Origin: Tritrichomonas musculus
Taxonomy: Eukaryota > Parabasalia > Tritrichomonadida > Tritrichomonadidae
Assembly (NCBI GenBank): GCA_039105265.1
Contig: JAPFFF010000027.1
Span: 1,054,001-1,118,000 of the forward strand
Length of the DNA: 64,000 nt
Reading direction: 5' to 3'
Shown: piece by piece, positions 8,760 to 19,600 of the stretch
How the letters are laid out: each line of letters opens with the position of its first letter
How positions within the stretch are numbered: position 1 is the stretch's first letter
Made by a program: the position numbers and the translations under genes
The notes under the pieces: generated by a model
What the model saw: the letters and a program-made list of their open reading frames with translations, nothing else
What the model was told of the DNA's origin: nothing
Databases searched by the model: none

Positions 8760-8773
8760 TTAATAACAATTAA

Positions 8774-9007
8774 ATGTCTGCTATTAATCAAATGAGAACC
8801 GTTCATGATGATAAACACAAAAACTATTTTGATAGATTACAATTAATGATGCAAAAGAAGAGAACAAAAATAAACTCAGCACCGACAGTGAAATGTTATA
8901 ATGAAAAAGGTAATGTATTTCATGAACCTCCACCAAAAACGACTAAATCATTAAATCATCATGATTCACTTAATCATTCGGTGGTTGTCAGGAGCAACAA
9001 CATTTAA
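8774..9007 (+). CDS. Small basic protein, unknown
   Basis: The 77-residue protein begins MSAINQMRTVHDDKHKNYFD and is basic in the middle (MMQKKRTKINSAPTVK). Its start lies 15 bp from the divergent start at 8759, suggesting a shared bidirectional promoter. Its 3' end overlaps that of the minus-strand gene at 8966 by 42 bases, an unusually long convergent overlap. Function unknown. Confidence 0.5.
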   Translation: MSAINQMRTVHDDKHKNYFDRLQLMMQKKRTKINSAPTVKCYNEKGNVFHEPPPKTTKSLNHHDSLNHSVVVRSNNI

Positions 9008-9505
9008 TACATATTCATTAATGACTTTTGATTGTTGGTCAACAACATTTGAAAGCTTATTGATATGTTCTTCAAGTATTTTATTTTTATCGATGAGCTG
9101 TTTAATGATGATATCAACGTGAATCAACTTACTGTCAAACAAATCGCGAAGTTCATCGATAGCATCGGTCTTGGTAGATATAGCATTAACTGTTTCTCTG
9201 AGCATATTTATATCAGCTTTGATATTGTCATTCTCAAGTGTTTTAGTGATTGTGTTCCCAACTTTCTTCAAATAAATGTCGCCATCACATCGTTTGCCGT
9301 CTTTGCAATTACGTTTAGTGATTTTGTATTCATTGCCGTCATTAGTGATGATTTTATAAATCTTGTTCAAATAGTTAGTCGTTTGTGTTTTCATTTGCTC
9401 GATATTCTTTTGATAGAACAAATTGAACTCTTCAACTGATTTAAACACTTTTGATTCATTAATGTTTTCGTTTATTACTTTAAGTTCATTAATGTTTTCA
9501 TTCAT
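8966..9505 (-). CDS. Coiled-coil protein of the Maverick, unknown
   Basis: The 179-residue protein starts with two near-copies of NENINELKVI and has a middle segment with cysteines (KRNCKDGKRCDGDIYL). A long C-terminal coiled coil follows (about residues 90-165). It could be a structural or replication accessory protein, but no family is recognised. The 3' end overlaps the plus-strand gene at 8774-9007. Confidence 0.65.
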   Translation of the reverse strand: MNENINELKVINENINESKVFKSVEEFNLFYQKNIEQMKTQTTNYLNKIYKIITNDGNEYKITKRNCKDGKRCDGDIYLKKVGNTITKTLENDNIKADINMLRETVNAISTKTDAIDELRDLFDSKLIHVDIIIKQLIDKNKILEEHINKLSNVVDQQSKVINEYVLNVVAPDNHRMIK

Positions 9506-9535
9506 TTGTATTCAATTTAAAACGTTTCATAATAT

Positions 9536-9790
9536 TTACCCAACTTTATCTAAAATTGATTTACCAACTTTACCAGCTTTATCAGCATAACTGAGTCCTC
9601 TATCAACGAAATCAACTACCTGACCAACACCAGGAATGAGACCAGTAATCGGTTTAACTTTATCAATGATTTGTCTTCCAACGTTAACAACTTGAGGAAG
9701 CTTTTCAACGACTTTTTGTGCTGTGTCTTTGACTTTGTTGGCTAGTTTTCTAAAACCGTTCTTTATCTTGTTGAATATACCTATACCCAT
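9536..9790 (-). CDS. Small amphipathic glycine-rich protein
   Basis: The 84-residue protein begins MGIGIFNKIKNGFRKLANKV and is a chain of amphipathic segments with a hydrophobic glycine/proline stretch (PITGLIPGVGQVVDFV). It matches in style the 139-residue protein at 558-977 of the left Maverick. It lies divergently beside the major capsid gene, 54 bp away. A capsid-internal or membrane-active role like that of adenovirus protein VI is inference. Confidence 0.65.
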   Translation of the reverse strand: MGIGIFNKIKNGFRKLANKVKDTAQKVVEKLPQVVNVGRQIIDKVKPITGLIPGVGQVVDFVDRGLSYADKAGKVGKSILDKVG

Positions 9791-9838
9791 ATTTTAAGAG
9801 TAAATAAAAGAGATAATATATTGATTCTTTTTATTAAA

Positions 9839-9843
9839 TCATA
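9839..9843 (+). promoter_or_regulatory. Initiator-like TCATA before the major capsid gene
   Basis: The sequence TCATAAATG places an initiator of trichomonad type one base before the ATG at 9845, preceded by a CTTTTTATTAAA stretch. The same nine bases precede the polymerase gene and a left-Maverick gene. Confidence 0.5.
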
Positions 9844-9844
9844 A

Positions 9845-11710
9845 ATGTTATACAGAAACGATAGAGCTCATAATTATCAAATAGAGACAGGAAATGTATT
9901 GGGTGCGTTCAAGGAAATGCGCAACATTATTAACGTTAATGACGGAACACGTTCATTTTCATTTAGGACAGTTGATTGTCATGACCAACCTGCTCCATTT
10001 CATCAAGGACAGTATTCACAAATCAGTTTAACACATCCTGACCACTTCATCAGTGATATTGATAAAGGTTTCTTAACATTTCACGTCAAATTGAATCTTC
10101 AATTAAGCACAGACATTGCAAAGCTTAAAGCGATTGAAGACCCTGAAAATCTTTATAAATTATTTGTTGGTTTCAAATCATCAAATCAATTGTTTGACAG
10201 GTTAGAGATTCTTCATAATAATGTCAATGTCGGATATCAACAGAATGAATCAATTCGTGAAGGTTTCTTGTATTCAGTTCTCAAACCTGAAACAGAAAAG
10301 AAAAGACGTCGATTCGTTCATTCATTATGGGAAAACATTAGCAACTATTCACAAACACATGCAGGAGTTTATGTTAATCTTAATTCTTTCAAAGATAATG
10401 GAAGAGCTGAGTGTGAATTTGATTTGAATATACCTTTTGATGACTTGCTCGCATTACAAGCATTTGATTTATTCCCTAACGGAATCATTGGTGATTTAGC
10501 TATTCGTTTTCAAGTTAGCCCCGCTGGTCTTGTTTGGGCAGTATTAGACCCTTACACAGTTGCTGAAACAAAAGCATTCCTCGAAGATGATGACAAGATA
10601 TCAATGAAACAACTTGAGCAATTACGTGAATTGAAAGCTAAAGGAAAACTTAAGAGACAGTTCACACAAATTGGAAATGAAGCATTGATACCTGGTGTTC
10701 TTGATAAATCAATCAAATTCAAATATAATATTTGTGATGAACACACACCAATTAATTCGGAACCAATTGAGCTAGAATTTGATTTCACAGATGAAGAATA
10801 TGAAAGATTTGGTATTAAACGAACTGCTGACTTGAGAGAGATTGCAAGACACAACCCAGATAATGAAAATAAAGGAGTTAAAGATATGTTAGACTATTAT
10901 ACAATTGAAATCGTTGAAGAAACACCAATAATGAAGAAATATGAATCACAAAAGGCTGTATTAACATGCAATCAAATGACAATCACACTTTGCAAATCTA
11001 ATATGCAGGGCTACGGTGTTTGTGAAGCAACAAGACAAGGAATTGAAGACATTCTTCGAGAAGGTATCATCATTCCATCACAAAAGGTTGATTATCATGC
11101 TTTCCCTATTGCTGCAGCTCAAAACGGAATCAAATCAACTTTAAACATTCCATTGATTAACGTGACCACGATGTCTGTACTGTTTCCAAAACATCATAAT
11201 GATTTGACTGTATTTGAAAACCCTGTTTATCAAAACTGTTATTTGAATATTGGTGGCAAGAACTTTCCAGATGAAAACGTTGACACAATCGGTGCAAGAT
11301 TCTTTGAGAATCAATTAACAGCTGGAGACCTTGATGCCATTACATTACAATGCACAAAAGAGTTTGAAGACAGTTTCACAATGCCAAAGAACAACTCAGA
11401 AGGAACAAGATACAAGAATACATTAAGTGATGCAACATCATTTGTTTTCAATATTCAAACTGAACGAGCGAGTGCAGGATATTGTTATGACGGTCTTGAC
11501 GGAGGATTTGGAAACGTTCAAATTCAAATCAATGGTCAACCAATTCATACAGGAAAGAATGATACATATTATAATGTCAATGAAGAAGGTACGGTACATC
11601 CGCCACCAGTTCAGTTATGTTTGTGTCGCGACACATATTTCAAACTTTCTTTGGACGGTTTAGAATATGTTGATGACGGAACACCACAAGGAAGTCAAGC
11701 AAATGAATAA
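9845..11710 (+). CDS. Major capsid protein (double jelly roll type)
   Basis: At 621 residues the protein has the size of Polinton major capsid proteins. Its beta-rich C-terminal half carries the segment TTMSVLFPKHHNDLTVFENP with YLNIGGKNFPDENVDTIGAR beyond, as expected for this family. N-terminal segments such as FRTVDCHDQPAPFHQGQY and the HNNVNVGYQQNESIREGFLY stretch also fit. It would form the capsid shell around the element DNA. Assignment is by overall pattern and context (next to integrase and small capsid candidates), not by a catalytic motif. The frame is clean with an ATG preceded by an initiator-like motif. Confidence 0.8.
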   Translation: MLYRNDRAHNYQIETGNVLGAFKEMRNIINVNDGTRSFSFRTVDCHDQPAPFHQGQYSQISLTHPDHFISDIDKGFLTFHVKLNLQLSTDIAKLKAIEDPENLYKLFVGFKSSNQLFDRLEILHNNVNVGYQQNESIREGFLYSVLKPETEKKRRRFVHSLWENISNYSQTHAGVYVNLNSFKDNGRAECEFDLNIPFDDLLALQAFDLFPNGIIGDLAIRFQVSPAGLVWAVLDPYTVAETKAFLEDDDKISMKQLEQLRELKAKGKLKRQFTQIGNEALIPGVLDKSIKFKYNICDEHTPINSEPIELEFDFTDEEYERFGIKRTADLREIARHNPDNENKGVKDMLDYYTIEIVEETPIMKKYESQKAVLTCNQMTITLCKSNMQGYGVCEATRQGIEDILREGIIIPSQKVDYHAFPIAAAQNGIKSTLNIPLINVTTMSVLFPKHHNDLTVFENPVYQNCYLNIGGKNFPDENVDTIGARFFENQLTAGDLDAITLQCTKEFEDSFTMPKNNSEGTRYKNTLSDATSFVFNIQTERASAGYCYDGLDGGFGNVQIQINGQPIHTGKNDTYYNVNEEGTVHPPPVQLCLCRDTYFKLSLDGLEYVDDGTPQGSQANE

Positions 11711-11798
11711 ACAAATTGATTTTCATTAAATAATCATTTTGCTTTGCAAAAGGGAACAGAGTTCCTTCATTAATGAATGCTTTATTTTTGCGATTCAA

Positions 11799-12875
11799 AT
11801 GAATGAATCAATCAATTATCCTTTCAAATCTAAATACAAATACATCAAAGACACAAACATTAAAACCGAGCCATACATACCAGATTACCAATTGAAAACA
11901 GTAAAGAAACTATCAAAACCTGACTTTTCATTTGAGCCTCATTGTTGGGAAATGGATATAATGTTTGCATTAAACAAAGCTTATCTTGTTCTTATCAATG
12001 TAAACACCAAATACTTAATTGTTGAACCAATTGATTACAAATCTGGGTTTTACGTAATCAAAGTAATTGATAAACTAGTCAATAAAAGGAATATCAGAAT
12101 TGAAACAATTAAATGTGATGGTGAAAAGGCTTTTATATCAAATACATTCAAAGACTATTGCAACGGTGAAGAGCTATATCAAACAAACAAACCGTCAATT
12201 AAAGTCAAAGCACCAAACAAAATAAAGTTAATCATTGATGATTCACCTTTCACGAATGCACATAAATGTGTTGATGCAGTAATCAGAACATTACGAAATG
12301 CTTTCGGTCAATCACAACAACGAATGACAAACAATGTATTGATACAACAAACGGTTGAATGGTACAATAACACGCCTCATTCATCTCTTCGTTTATTGAA
12401 TCCTTTATACACATCATTTGACGAAGAAACCGATGAATACCTTGACAAACGACAATCAAAATACATTTATCTAACACCTCAACAGATGCAAGACGACCGC
12501 GACTTTGAATGGCAATACATAAGAGCAAAATCAATGCAATTGAAAGAGATTCAACAAAAACAACGATTTAAAGGTCTTCTGTCATACAAGCCCAAAAATA
12601 TAATACTCATTCACACCGATTACGGAAAAACAGAAAAGAAACATGAAAAGCGAAGAAGAGTATTTAATGAACTTGCTGAATTCATTTGTTATGAGTCTGG
12701 AAACGTTAAATGTAAACTATTAAATCCTTTGCGTCAAACTAACAAAACACTGAAGAACAAAACAATAATAACAGTTCCAATCATGTACACAAAATATGTT
12801 TGTTCATCAATAGATGCTTTGAATGATGATTATAAAGTATTCTTTTTGACTTATAAAACGCAAAATGAAAGCTAA
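11799..12875 (+). CDS. Retroviral-type integrase of the complete Maverick
   Basis: The core shows the first catalytic aspartate in HCWEMDIMF, the second in TIKCDGEKAF, and the third position in AHKCVDAVIRTLRNAFG. The third acidic residue is aspartate, not glutamate, 52 residues after the second; the spacing is long because of an inserted basic loop. The typical EWYNNTPHSSLRLLNP segment follows. The first ATG in frame is at 11799, preceded at 11781-11789 by the TTTATTTTT motif; an upstream TTG at 11739 is less likely. The enzyme would insert the element, generating the 6-bp duplication seen at the ends. Its stop overlaps the next gene by 11 bases. Confidence 0.9.
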   Translation: MNESINYPFKSKYKYIKDTNIKTEPYIPDYQLKTVKKLSKPDFSFEPHCWEMDIMFALNKAYLVLINVNTKYLIVEPIDYKSGFYVIKVIDKLVNKRNIRIETIKCDGEKAFISNTFKDYCNGEELYQTNKPSIKVKAPNKIKLIIDDSPFTNAHKCVDAVIRTLRNAFGQSQQRMTNNVLIQQTVEWYNNTPHSSLRLLNPLYTSFDEETDEYLDKRQSKYIYLTPQQMQDDRDFEWQYIRAKSMQLKEIQQKQRFKGLLSYKPKNIILIHTDYGKTEKKHEKRRRVFNELAEFICYESGNVKCKLLNPLRQTNKTLKNKTIITVPIMYTKYVCSSIDALNDDYKVFFLTYKTQNES

Positions 12876-13215
12876 ACAACCAATCACAAAACGATACTAT
12901 CACACACAATCAAAAGATTTTAATCTTCCTGATGATTTCGTTTATAGTCGCAACAAGAAGTACATTGTTGTTCAGTATTGTGGTGCTGTTGTCAATCAAC
13001 ATATTGTCGGTGATTTGATGGTTCATTCAGATATTGTTGAATTCATGCCTTTCTGCGACCATTTCATTATGCTAGCTAACAGACGACAAACGAAATATCG
13101 AAAATATGAATGTCTGAACAACACAAAAAAAGAGTATCATTTATGGTTCACAGACATGAAAGGAAACGTTATTGAACCTGAATCATTTATATTCAGTTGT
13201 CTTTTGATTTATTAA
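12865..13215 (+). CDS. Candidate minor capsid protein, short
   Basis: The 116-residue protein has regular beta-strand patterns (YIVVQYCGAVVNQHIVGDL, FIMLANRRQTKY, then a C-terminal strand pair). It ends in a hydrophobic tail FIFSCLLIY. The end resembles that of the 319-residue protein at 2994-3953 of the other Maverick, which also neighbours the integrase. It could be a single jelly-roll penton protein or only its C-terminal domain. The start codon overlaps the integrase stop (ATGAAAGCTAA). Confidence in function is modest. Confidence 0.55.
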   Translation: MKAKQPITKRYYHTQSKDFNLPDDFVYSRNKKYIVVQYCGAVVNQHIVGDLMVHSDIVEFMPFCDHFIMLANRRQTKYRKYECLNNTKKEYHLWFTDMKGNVIEPESFIFSCLLIY

Positions 13216-13227
13216 TGACTATTCAAA

Positions 13228-14346
13228 ATGGATTCTCATGTATTTTATTTAAATCCGAATCAATTGGCTGATATGAGCAATTATAAAATTAATGGTGTAG
13301 CACCGATTGCATTTGCTATGATTACGACTACTGAATCAAGGTCAATTTATATTTTTCCATCAACTTTTACATTTCCGAGGCAAGTTCAAAGTATTTATAA
13401 AGGTACAACATTAACGACTAGACCTGCATGGATGTTATATTTAATTGGTGATGGAATTTATAGTCCGTCATACATATTTATACGAAAGATACTACCAGGA
13501 TTTCAAGAACCTGTATTTGTATTATTAAATGATAACACACCTAAAGATATAACAAATTATTATGTAGAATATGATGGTGAAGCTTATTTTAATAGAGTAA
13601 ATTTCGCTTTTACTTATGAGGTATTCATGAATGCATTTAATAATATAATTACTGCAGCTGATACAGGTTATAATCCTAATGCAAATAAAACATATATATC
13701 ATTCACCGTTTATGATAATCCAAACTTAATACCGATAATTGATTTCTATGATAACACAGAACCAGGTTCTGACACCAATGATATTAGAATACAAACAATG
13801 AACGATTTAAATCAAAATACGAATTATAAACCGAAGAAACCTGCACATTTAGGTTTTCGAAATGATACTATATTCACTGAATATCCTATATTCAAACCAA
13901 ATATAAAACCCGATAACGAAACAACAACAAATGAAACAACAGAAAATATTAAATCATTAACTCCCAATCCACCAAGAAAGCATAAATCAAAAGAAAATGA
14001 TAACAAAGTTCATTTTTCAGCATCAGCCATAAGTACAAAACCAAATTATCCAACAAGCTATGAACCTATGGAAATTGAAGACGATTGGCATGTAAGAAAT
14101 CAAAATCAATCACAAGGCTTTTATTTTGAAACACCAAATCCTAATAAGACATCAAATTATTCTGAACGACAACAAAACATAAATAATGATACTTTTGAAG
14201 ACTTGTCAACTTCACTTGATAATCAGCAAGACCAGAAGAAACAACCACAATCAACAAAACGTTTTAGTTTTAGAATCGTTTCAGACCCAAATGACAAAAA
14301 TAATAATAATAATAATAACAATAATGGAGGTTTTGATTTAAATTAA
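13228..14346 (+). CDS. Unknown Maverick protein with disordered asparagine-rich tail
   Basis: The first about 185 of 372 residues are beta-rich and hydrophobic in pattern (IYIFPSTFTFPRQVQSIYKG, YSPSYIFIRKILPGF). They could form a structural domain. The rest is low-complexity, rich in asparagine, proline and lysine, ending in a run of nine asparagines then GGFDLN. The gene abuts the convergent gene at 14347 with no spacer. I do not recognise it; a virion protein is plausible by neighbourhood. Confidence 0.65.
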   Translation: MDSHVFYLNPNQLADMSNYKINGVAPIAFAMITTTESRSIYIFPSTFTFPRQVQSIYKGTTLTTRPAWMLYLIGDGIYSPSYIFIRKILPGFQEPVFVLLNDNTPKDITNYYVEYDGEAYFNRVNFAFTYEVFMNAFNNIITAADTGYNPNANKTYISFTVYDNPNLIPIIDFYDNTEPGSDTNDIRIQTMNDLNQNTNYKPKKPAHLGFRNDTIFTEYPIFKPNIKPDNETTTNETTENIKSLTPNPPRKHKSKENDNKVHFSASAISTKPNYPTSYEPMEIEDDWHVRNQNQSQGFYFETPNPNKTSNYSERQQNINNDTFEDLSTSLDNQQDQKKQPQSTKRFSFRIVSDPNDKNNNNNNNNNGGFDLN

Positions 14347-16641
14347 TTATTCATTATTCATTCTTTGATGTAATGGTTTAAGATTTACAGCAAAATTATC
14401 ATATTTATTTTTGTTCTGCAATTTACTTTCTTTGAGTTGTGCTTTGAATGCTGTGTATCCACAATTTGGATATATATCTCTTTCTATTGCTGCAGTGATT
14501 CGTTTAATGAAATTATCTTTAACGTTCTTAATATCTTCTGGCGATGCTTCTTTAATTCCTTCTGCATTTCGTTTCAACCTGTTATATCCTTCTTGCTTAC
14601 TTACATCAACATTGAAACCAACACCAAAGACAACATAATCAATGTAATGCATTAATTCAGTAAATTGTTTACCCCATTGACTTGGTTCAGCCTTTAATTC
14701 TCCTGATGTGATATCAATAGCTTTATCAATAATCTTCTCAACATATGATTGAACATTCTTTCCTAATACTGAAACATATTCTTTATTGTTCTGTTGTTTC
14801 CAATATGTCCATTGTTCATATGTTAATATCTTTCCATTGAACTTATTGTCTTGAATTAGTTCTTTGAAAGGAGCATCAAAGAGATAAGCAAATAACATAT
14901 TTGATACAGCAAGGTAATTGATGAGTTTCTTCAAAGGAGATAATACAAAGAATTGTTCGTCATTCCAATACACTTTCCAGACTTTAGAAAAGATTGATGA
15001 CCAATAAGAACTTGGTGTAATACGTTTGCTGACTCTTGCTTTTCCCAGACCCATAGGACCGTAATAATTTTCTAACTCTTGCATTTCTTTTCCCTTTGTT
15101 AATTTGTATTGACCAGCATCCCAATCAATTTTCTTGATATCTTTATCAAATAATGATTGAATCCATTTATTGAACGGCATTTCTTTTCTTTCTTGTTTTG
15201 TTTTAATAACAGATTTCCAAACTTTCTTGTAAGGAGAAGCAAATACAAGCTTGTATCCGTTAATGATTGAAGGATTACCGTTCCTATCAATTAAAATAAC
15301 ATCATCAACTTTATCACCGTTCAAGTCTGTTATTGAGTTTCCTAACGGGTCTTTGGCATTTTCTGGTAATAAACGATATCTTGGTTTACCGTCTTTATCA
15401 ACTGAATTCTTACAGTATTCAATAGCTGTATCACGACAAGCTGCATTCGGAATGTATTTGATTCTGAAGTTTCCGTTAATAATCATATCAATAAATTTAT
15501 CTCTGTAATAGGATATATTACCACCGACACGAGGTATTTCAAGCTTGTCAAATGAATCCTTTAATGTTGAGTTAACATGTGGCATATCTTTATTATCACG
15601 TCGTCCACGAGTATTCTTTGAGGGTTGCTTTGCATTTCTTATTAATTCATCAAGTATTTCATCATCTGCTTTGTTATCTTCTGCATATCCTTTGTATTTC
15701 CTTGCAAAAGGTGACTTAATTTCTTGTGCTTCTTCTTCATCATCATCATATTTGTATGGTTGTTTTGCAGGTGTTCTTGTATATCTGTATGCTTCGGTTG
15801 CTGCTTCATTATCATCACGCCAATCATCTAATTCATCATCATATAATGATTGAAGAGGTCCGTTATTATTGTTGTTGTCGTCTGCCATTTTATTAGTTGA
15901 AAAATTATTTTTATTGTGTTCCTTTGATGGTTCAATAAAAGAATCAGATAAATCATCGTTTTTCAATATTAATGACTCAGAATCTGATTCGCTTAATGTT
16001 ATATTAAGTAATGAATCTTCACTGTCTTTAGGCAATTGTATTGTCGAGTCATTTTCATCAGAATCACTCGGAGTTATGCGTTTTCTTCTTGGTGTTCTTC
16101 GTTTATTAGTATCAAGTGTTGGTTCATGTATGCTTGTTCTCTTTCTTCTTCCTTTGTTGGTTTGTGGTGTTTGACTCTTTCTCGGTGGTTTGATGGGTGA
16201 TGAACGAAAACCGTCAGAACTATAATTCAAATCATCGTTGACAACAATATTGAAGTAATTGATAATTGTATCAAGGCTTTTTTTGTCTGTTGTGTACTCT
16301 CTTAAACTAAGGAATTGATTACCTTTACTTTTAATACCTGCATTGATTTTGTTCATCAATGAAACAAATCGACGAAACTTGACTTTCATTTCACGAATCT
16401 TTCCCACACTTCTTCCTGTATATTCATTGTTTTGTATTTGATACAACAAATTAATTAAATCATCGGGGTGTTCTAGTTTGTATGTACTGAGAAATGTGTT
16501 CCTAAAATAATCTATCGGGTCCTCTAGTTCATCGTCATCATCAGGTTTAGATACCTCACTGTCAAATATAGTATCATCATCAATATTGCTCAAATCTAAT
16601 TCAAAGCTATCAGATGAATTATTTTTATCTTGTTTTGACAT
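14347..16641 (-). CDS. Large charged Maverick protein, unknown
   Basis: The first about 330 of 764 residues are acidic and disordered with basic clusters (KGRRKRTSIHEP, KRRTPRRKRIT) that look like nuclear localisation or DNA-binding stretches. The C-terminal half is globular, with motifs such as YRDKFIDMIINGNFRIKYIP, a calcium-loop-like DLNGDKVDDVILIDRNG, and a conserved-looking WSSIFSKVWKVYWNDEQFF. Polinton-like elements carry large unassigned conserved proteins of this sort; a terminal protein or scaffold are possibilities without direct support. It is convergent with the gene at 13228 and divergent from the fibre gene. Confidence 0.65.
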   Translation of the reverse strand: MSKQDKNNSSDSFELDLSNIDDDTIFDSEVSKPDDDDELEDPIDYFRNTFLSTYKLEHPDDLINLLYQIQNNEYTGRSVGKIREMKVKFRRFVSLMNKINAGIKSKGNQFLSLREYTTDKKSLDTIINYFNIVVNDDLNYSSDGFRSSPIKPPRKSQTPQTNKGRRKRTSIHEPTLDTNKRRTPRRKRITPSDSDENDSTIQLPKDSEDSLLNITLSESDSESLILKNDDLSDSFIEPSKEHNKNNFSTNKMADDNNNNNGPLQSLYDDELDDWRDDNEAATEAYRYTRTPAKQPYKYDDDEEEAQEIKSPFARKYKGYAEDNKADDEILDELIRNAKQPSKNTRGRRDNKDMPHVNSTLKDSFDKLEIPRVGGNISYYRDKFIDMIINGNFRIKYIPNAACRDTAIEYCKNSVDKDGKPRYRLLPENAKDPLGNSITDLNGDKVDDVILIDRNGNPSIINGYKLVFASPYKKVWKSVIKTKQERKEMPFNKWIQSLFDKDIKKIDWDAGQYKLTKGKEMQELENYYGPMGLGKARVSKRITPSSYWSSIFSKVWKVYWNDEQFFVLSPLKKLINYLAVSNMLFAYLFDAPFKELIQDNKFNGKILTYEQWTYWKQQNNKEYVSVLGKNVQSYVEKIIDKAIDITSGELKAEPSQWGKQFTELMHYIDYVVFGVGFNVDVSKQEGYNRLKRNAEGIKEASPEDIKNVKDNFIKRITAAIERDIYPNCGYTAFKAQLKESKLQNKNKYDNFAVNLKPLHQRMNNE

Positions 16642-16663
16642 TGTTTAGTTTCTAATAAATTGA

Positions 16664-19600
16664 ATGTTTACGATTGAGCAGAGCGGGCACATAACAAAAA
16701 CAAATACTATTGACGGATTGATTAACGAGTACATTAAAAGATATGTCGATAATTATGTTATCAAAGGTGATACATCGAACGGAAATGGAATCACCGAGGA
16801 ACAATTGAATGAAGCTGTTAACGGATTGCGTGATTATGTTATCAACAATTATGCTTTATCAACTGATATACCTGATGACTTGATTAATGAAACATCATTG
16901 ACGACAAAAATAAATGATGCATTAAAAGGATATGCACTGAAGACAGATATACCAGAACCTGTTGACTTAACAGCGTATTATACAAGCGCACAAGCTGATG
17001 AGAAGTTTGTTGATGAGGATGAATTGGCTTATGAATTAGATAAGTATGAAACGAAAACAGTCGCTGAAGGTAAGTATATTTCAAAAGACAATATCATAAA
17101 TGATATTCCATTACAAGCCGGAGGAGAGAATATTGATTTTAAATGCAATGGTCCATATTTGTCTCAATTTCTCAATCAAAATTGTGATAAACTATTAGCA
17201 GACCTCATTCGCTATGGATTTTATATTGATTGCGAAAATTATGATACCGGAAATTATGTCTTTGATAGATACGACGGAACCTATTACAGATTCGTACATG
17301 AAACAAATAAATCATCAATAATTTATCTCATGATAGACTATAATGATTATAGAGTTGTTCCGAGCGGTTCTTTCGCACCTCCGAAAAATGTCTCTGTTGT
17401 CAGGCTCAACACTCCTGATGTATCTATTGCAACAACAAAAACTCTCAAAGAATTTGTTTCAAGAGATGATATATTATCAAACGAATATTTGACTCAAGAA
17501 TTATCAATCGCTACAAAATTCGTAAACGGAACAACCAATGATGAGGATAAACGAACTTATATCACAAATTTGGACGGCGATTTATGCAACATATTAAAGA
17601 AATCATCATTAATAGTTAAAGGTTCTTGTAATAATGAAGATATTTCAGGAGAGTATTTGTATGATAGTGAAGACTCGGAATATTATCATTACAAGAAAGG
17701 TGAAAATACTTTTTCTATATACTTTTGCTATTACGACGGAGCATTCAGATATAATGAAAGCTTTGTTGTCGATTTAGAATCAGTAAGCTATTTATACAAG
17801 CCTGACGTTTATGATGAATATTGTATACCGAATATGAATTACGTAACAAATAATTATGTATTGAAGACAGATATTCCGGAAGTACTCAAAAATAGTGAGT
17901 TGCAATTGAACATAAAAGAACTATTGCCGGACGAAATGTTTCAGAAATTGATGGCTGAAGATGATAAACCATTATCAGCTAAAGCATCAATGTGTTTAAC
18001 AAGTATAGCAGTTAATGAAGGTTTTCAATCGGCTTTGGATGATTGTGCCGAACGATATGTTCCAAAAGATGATTTGAAGAATTACATCACGAGAGATAAT
18101 TTGAATGTATCAACTGAATACACAATTGAAATCAAGACATATATGTTTCCTAATATAGGTCCGGTACCAGAAGAATATGAAGAAAACGGAATGGATACAT
18201 CTCACGTTTTACCGTTCAAAGAAGGAACGCATTTGGTTGGTTATAAAGTAGACAATAGTGGTAATATATTCCATTTTGATATCAGATTCAAGACAAATGA
18301 ATTATATGCTGATGATGAATATAACGTTAAACAACATGAAGCTGAAGGATTTGAAAGTGAAGGGGAGTATTTTGAATTAGTGTGGGATGAAGTTAGTGGA
18401 GCAATTTATGATAGATATCAATACCTTCCGATAACAATAACATTAGCAGAAACAAATGATGAATTAGCTTTGAAGAGTGAAATTCCTGAAGTACTCAAAA
18501 ATAATGAACTACAATTGAATCCGAATGAAGAACCAACAGAAGAAGTTCAACAGAAATTGATGAATGATGATAAACCACTATCAGCACAAGCATCATATAT
18601 ATTATCATCTATGGCAGTAACTAAAGTAATAGATTTGATTAATATTGATGAATATGCAAAGCTTACAAACTTAAGCGAGTATCGTAAAATGAATGATTTA
18701 AGTATAACAAAGTTAACTCAACTTGAAATTGATAGAAGTATAGAAGAAAACGGTATTTGTCATCATGTTTATGAAAAATGTTTCATCAAATTTAGATATA
18801 ATGATATTGAATATGATTATGTATTCACAACAGGCAATTTTAGTTCACTAGGATATTGGTGTGATAACTTCATTAATGTTGAAGGTACTGAATACAGTTT
18901 GTTTTGGAAGTATGATGGTACATTACTATTAGAAAATTCAACAACATATTGTGAAGGACCGATGGTTTATATTATATCAATTTTGTATGAAGACAGAACA
19001 GATGAAATAGCATTGAAGAGTGAAATTCCTGAACCTGTTGACTTGACACCGTATTATACTAGTGCACAAGCTGATGAGAAGTTTGTTGATGAGGATGAAT
19101 TGGCTTATGAATTAGATAAGTATGAAACGAAAACAGTTGCTGAAGGTAAATATGCATTGAAAAGTGAATGTGATAATAATCTTGGTGAATATCGAAAGAA
19201 AAACGATTTGACATATTCTGCAAAATATATTCCATTAACAGTTGAATATAAAGATGAAATCATTGATTCCGGTGATATAGAAGCTAAACAAACCGCTCAT
19301 ATTGAATTCTGTGAAGGTAGTAAATTGGTTGGTAAGATGCTTTCACAAGCTAATTTACCTGAAGTAATTCAAGATATTGATATCATATTCAAAACCGATG
19401 AAATCATTAAGAACATTGATTCCGTTGATTATCCAGGTAATTATAATTGGCACATGATGTATCTCAGTAGAGAACCAGATGTCGTGATTGCTTGGGATGA
19501 TATCAATGGAATTCTTTACGGTGTGCATTCTGGAATTCCCGCTATTGGTTCTGTAATCATTGACTCTGCATTTAAAGTTATTCCTGAAGATAAACTATTA

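Noticed and set aside
11739-11798. Longer integrase start at a TTG
   Set aside because: The ATG at 11799 has the promoter-like motif at normal distance and the extra N-terminus is low quality.
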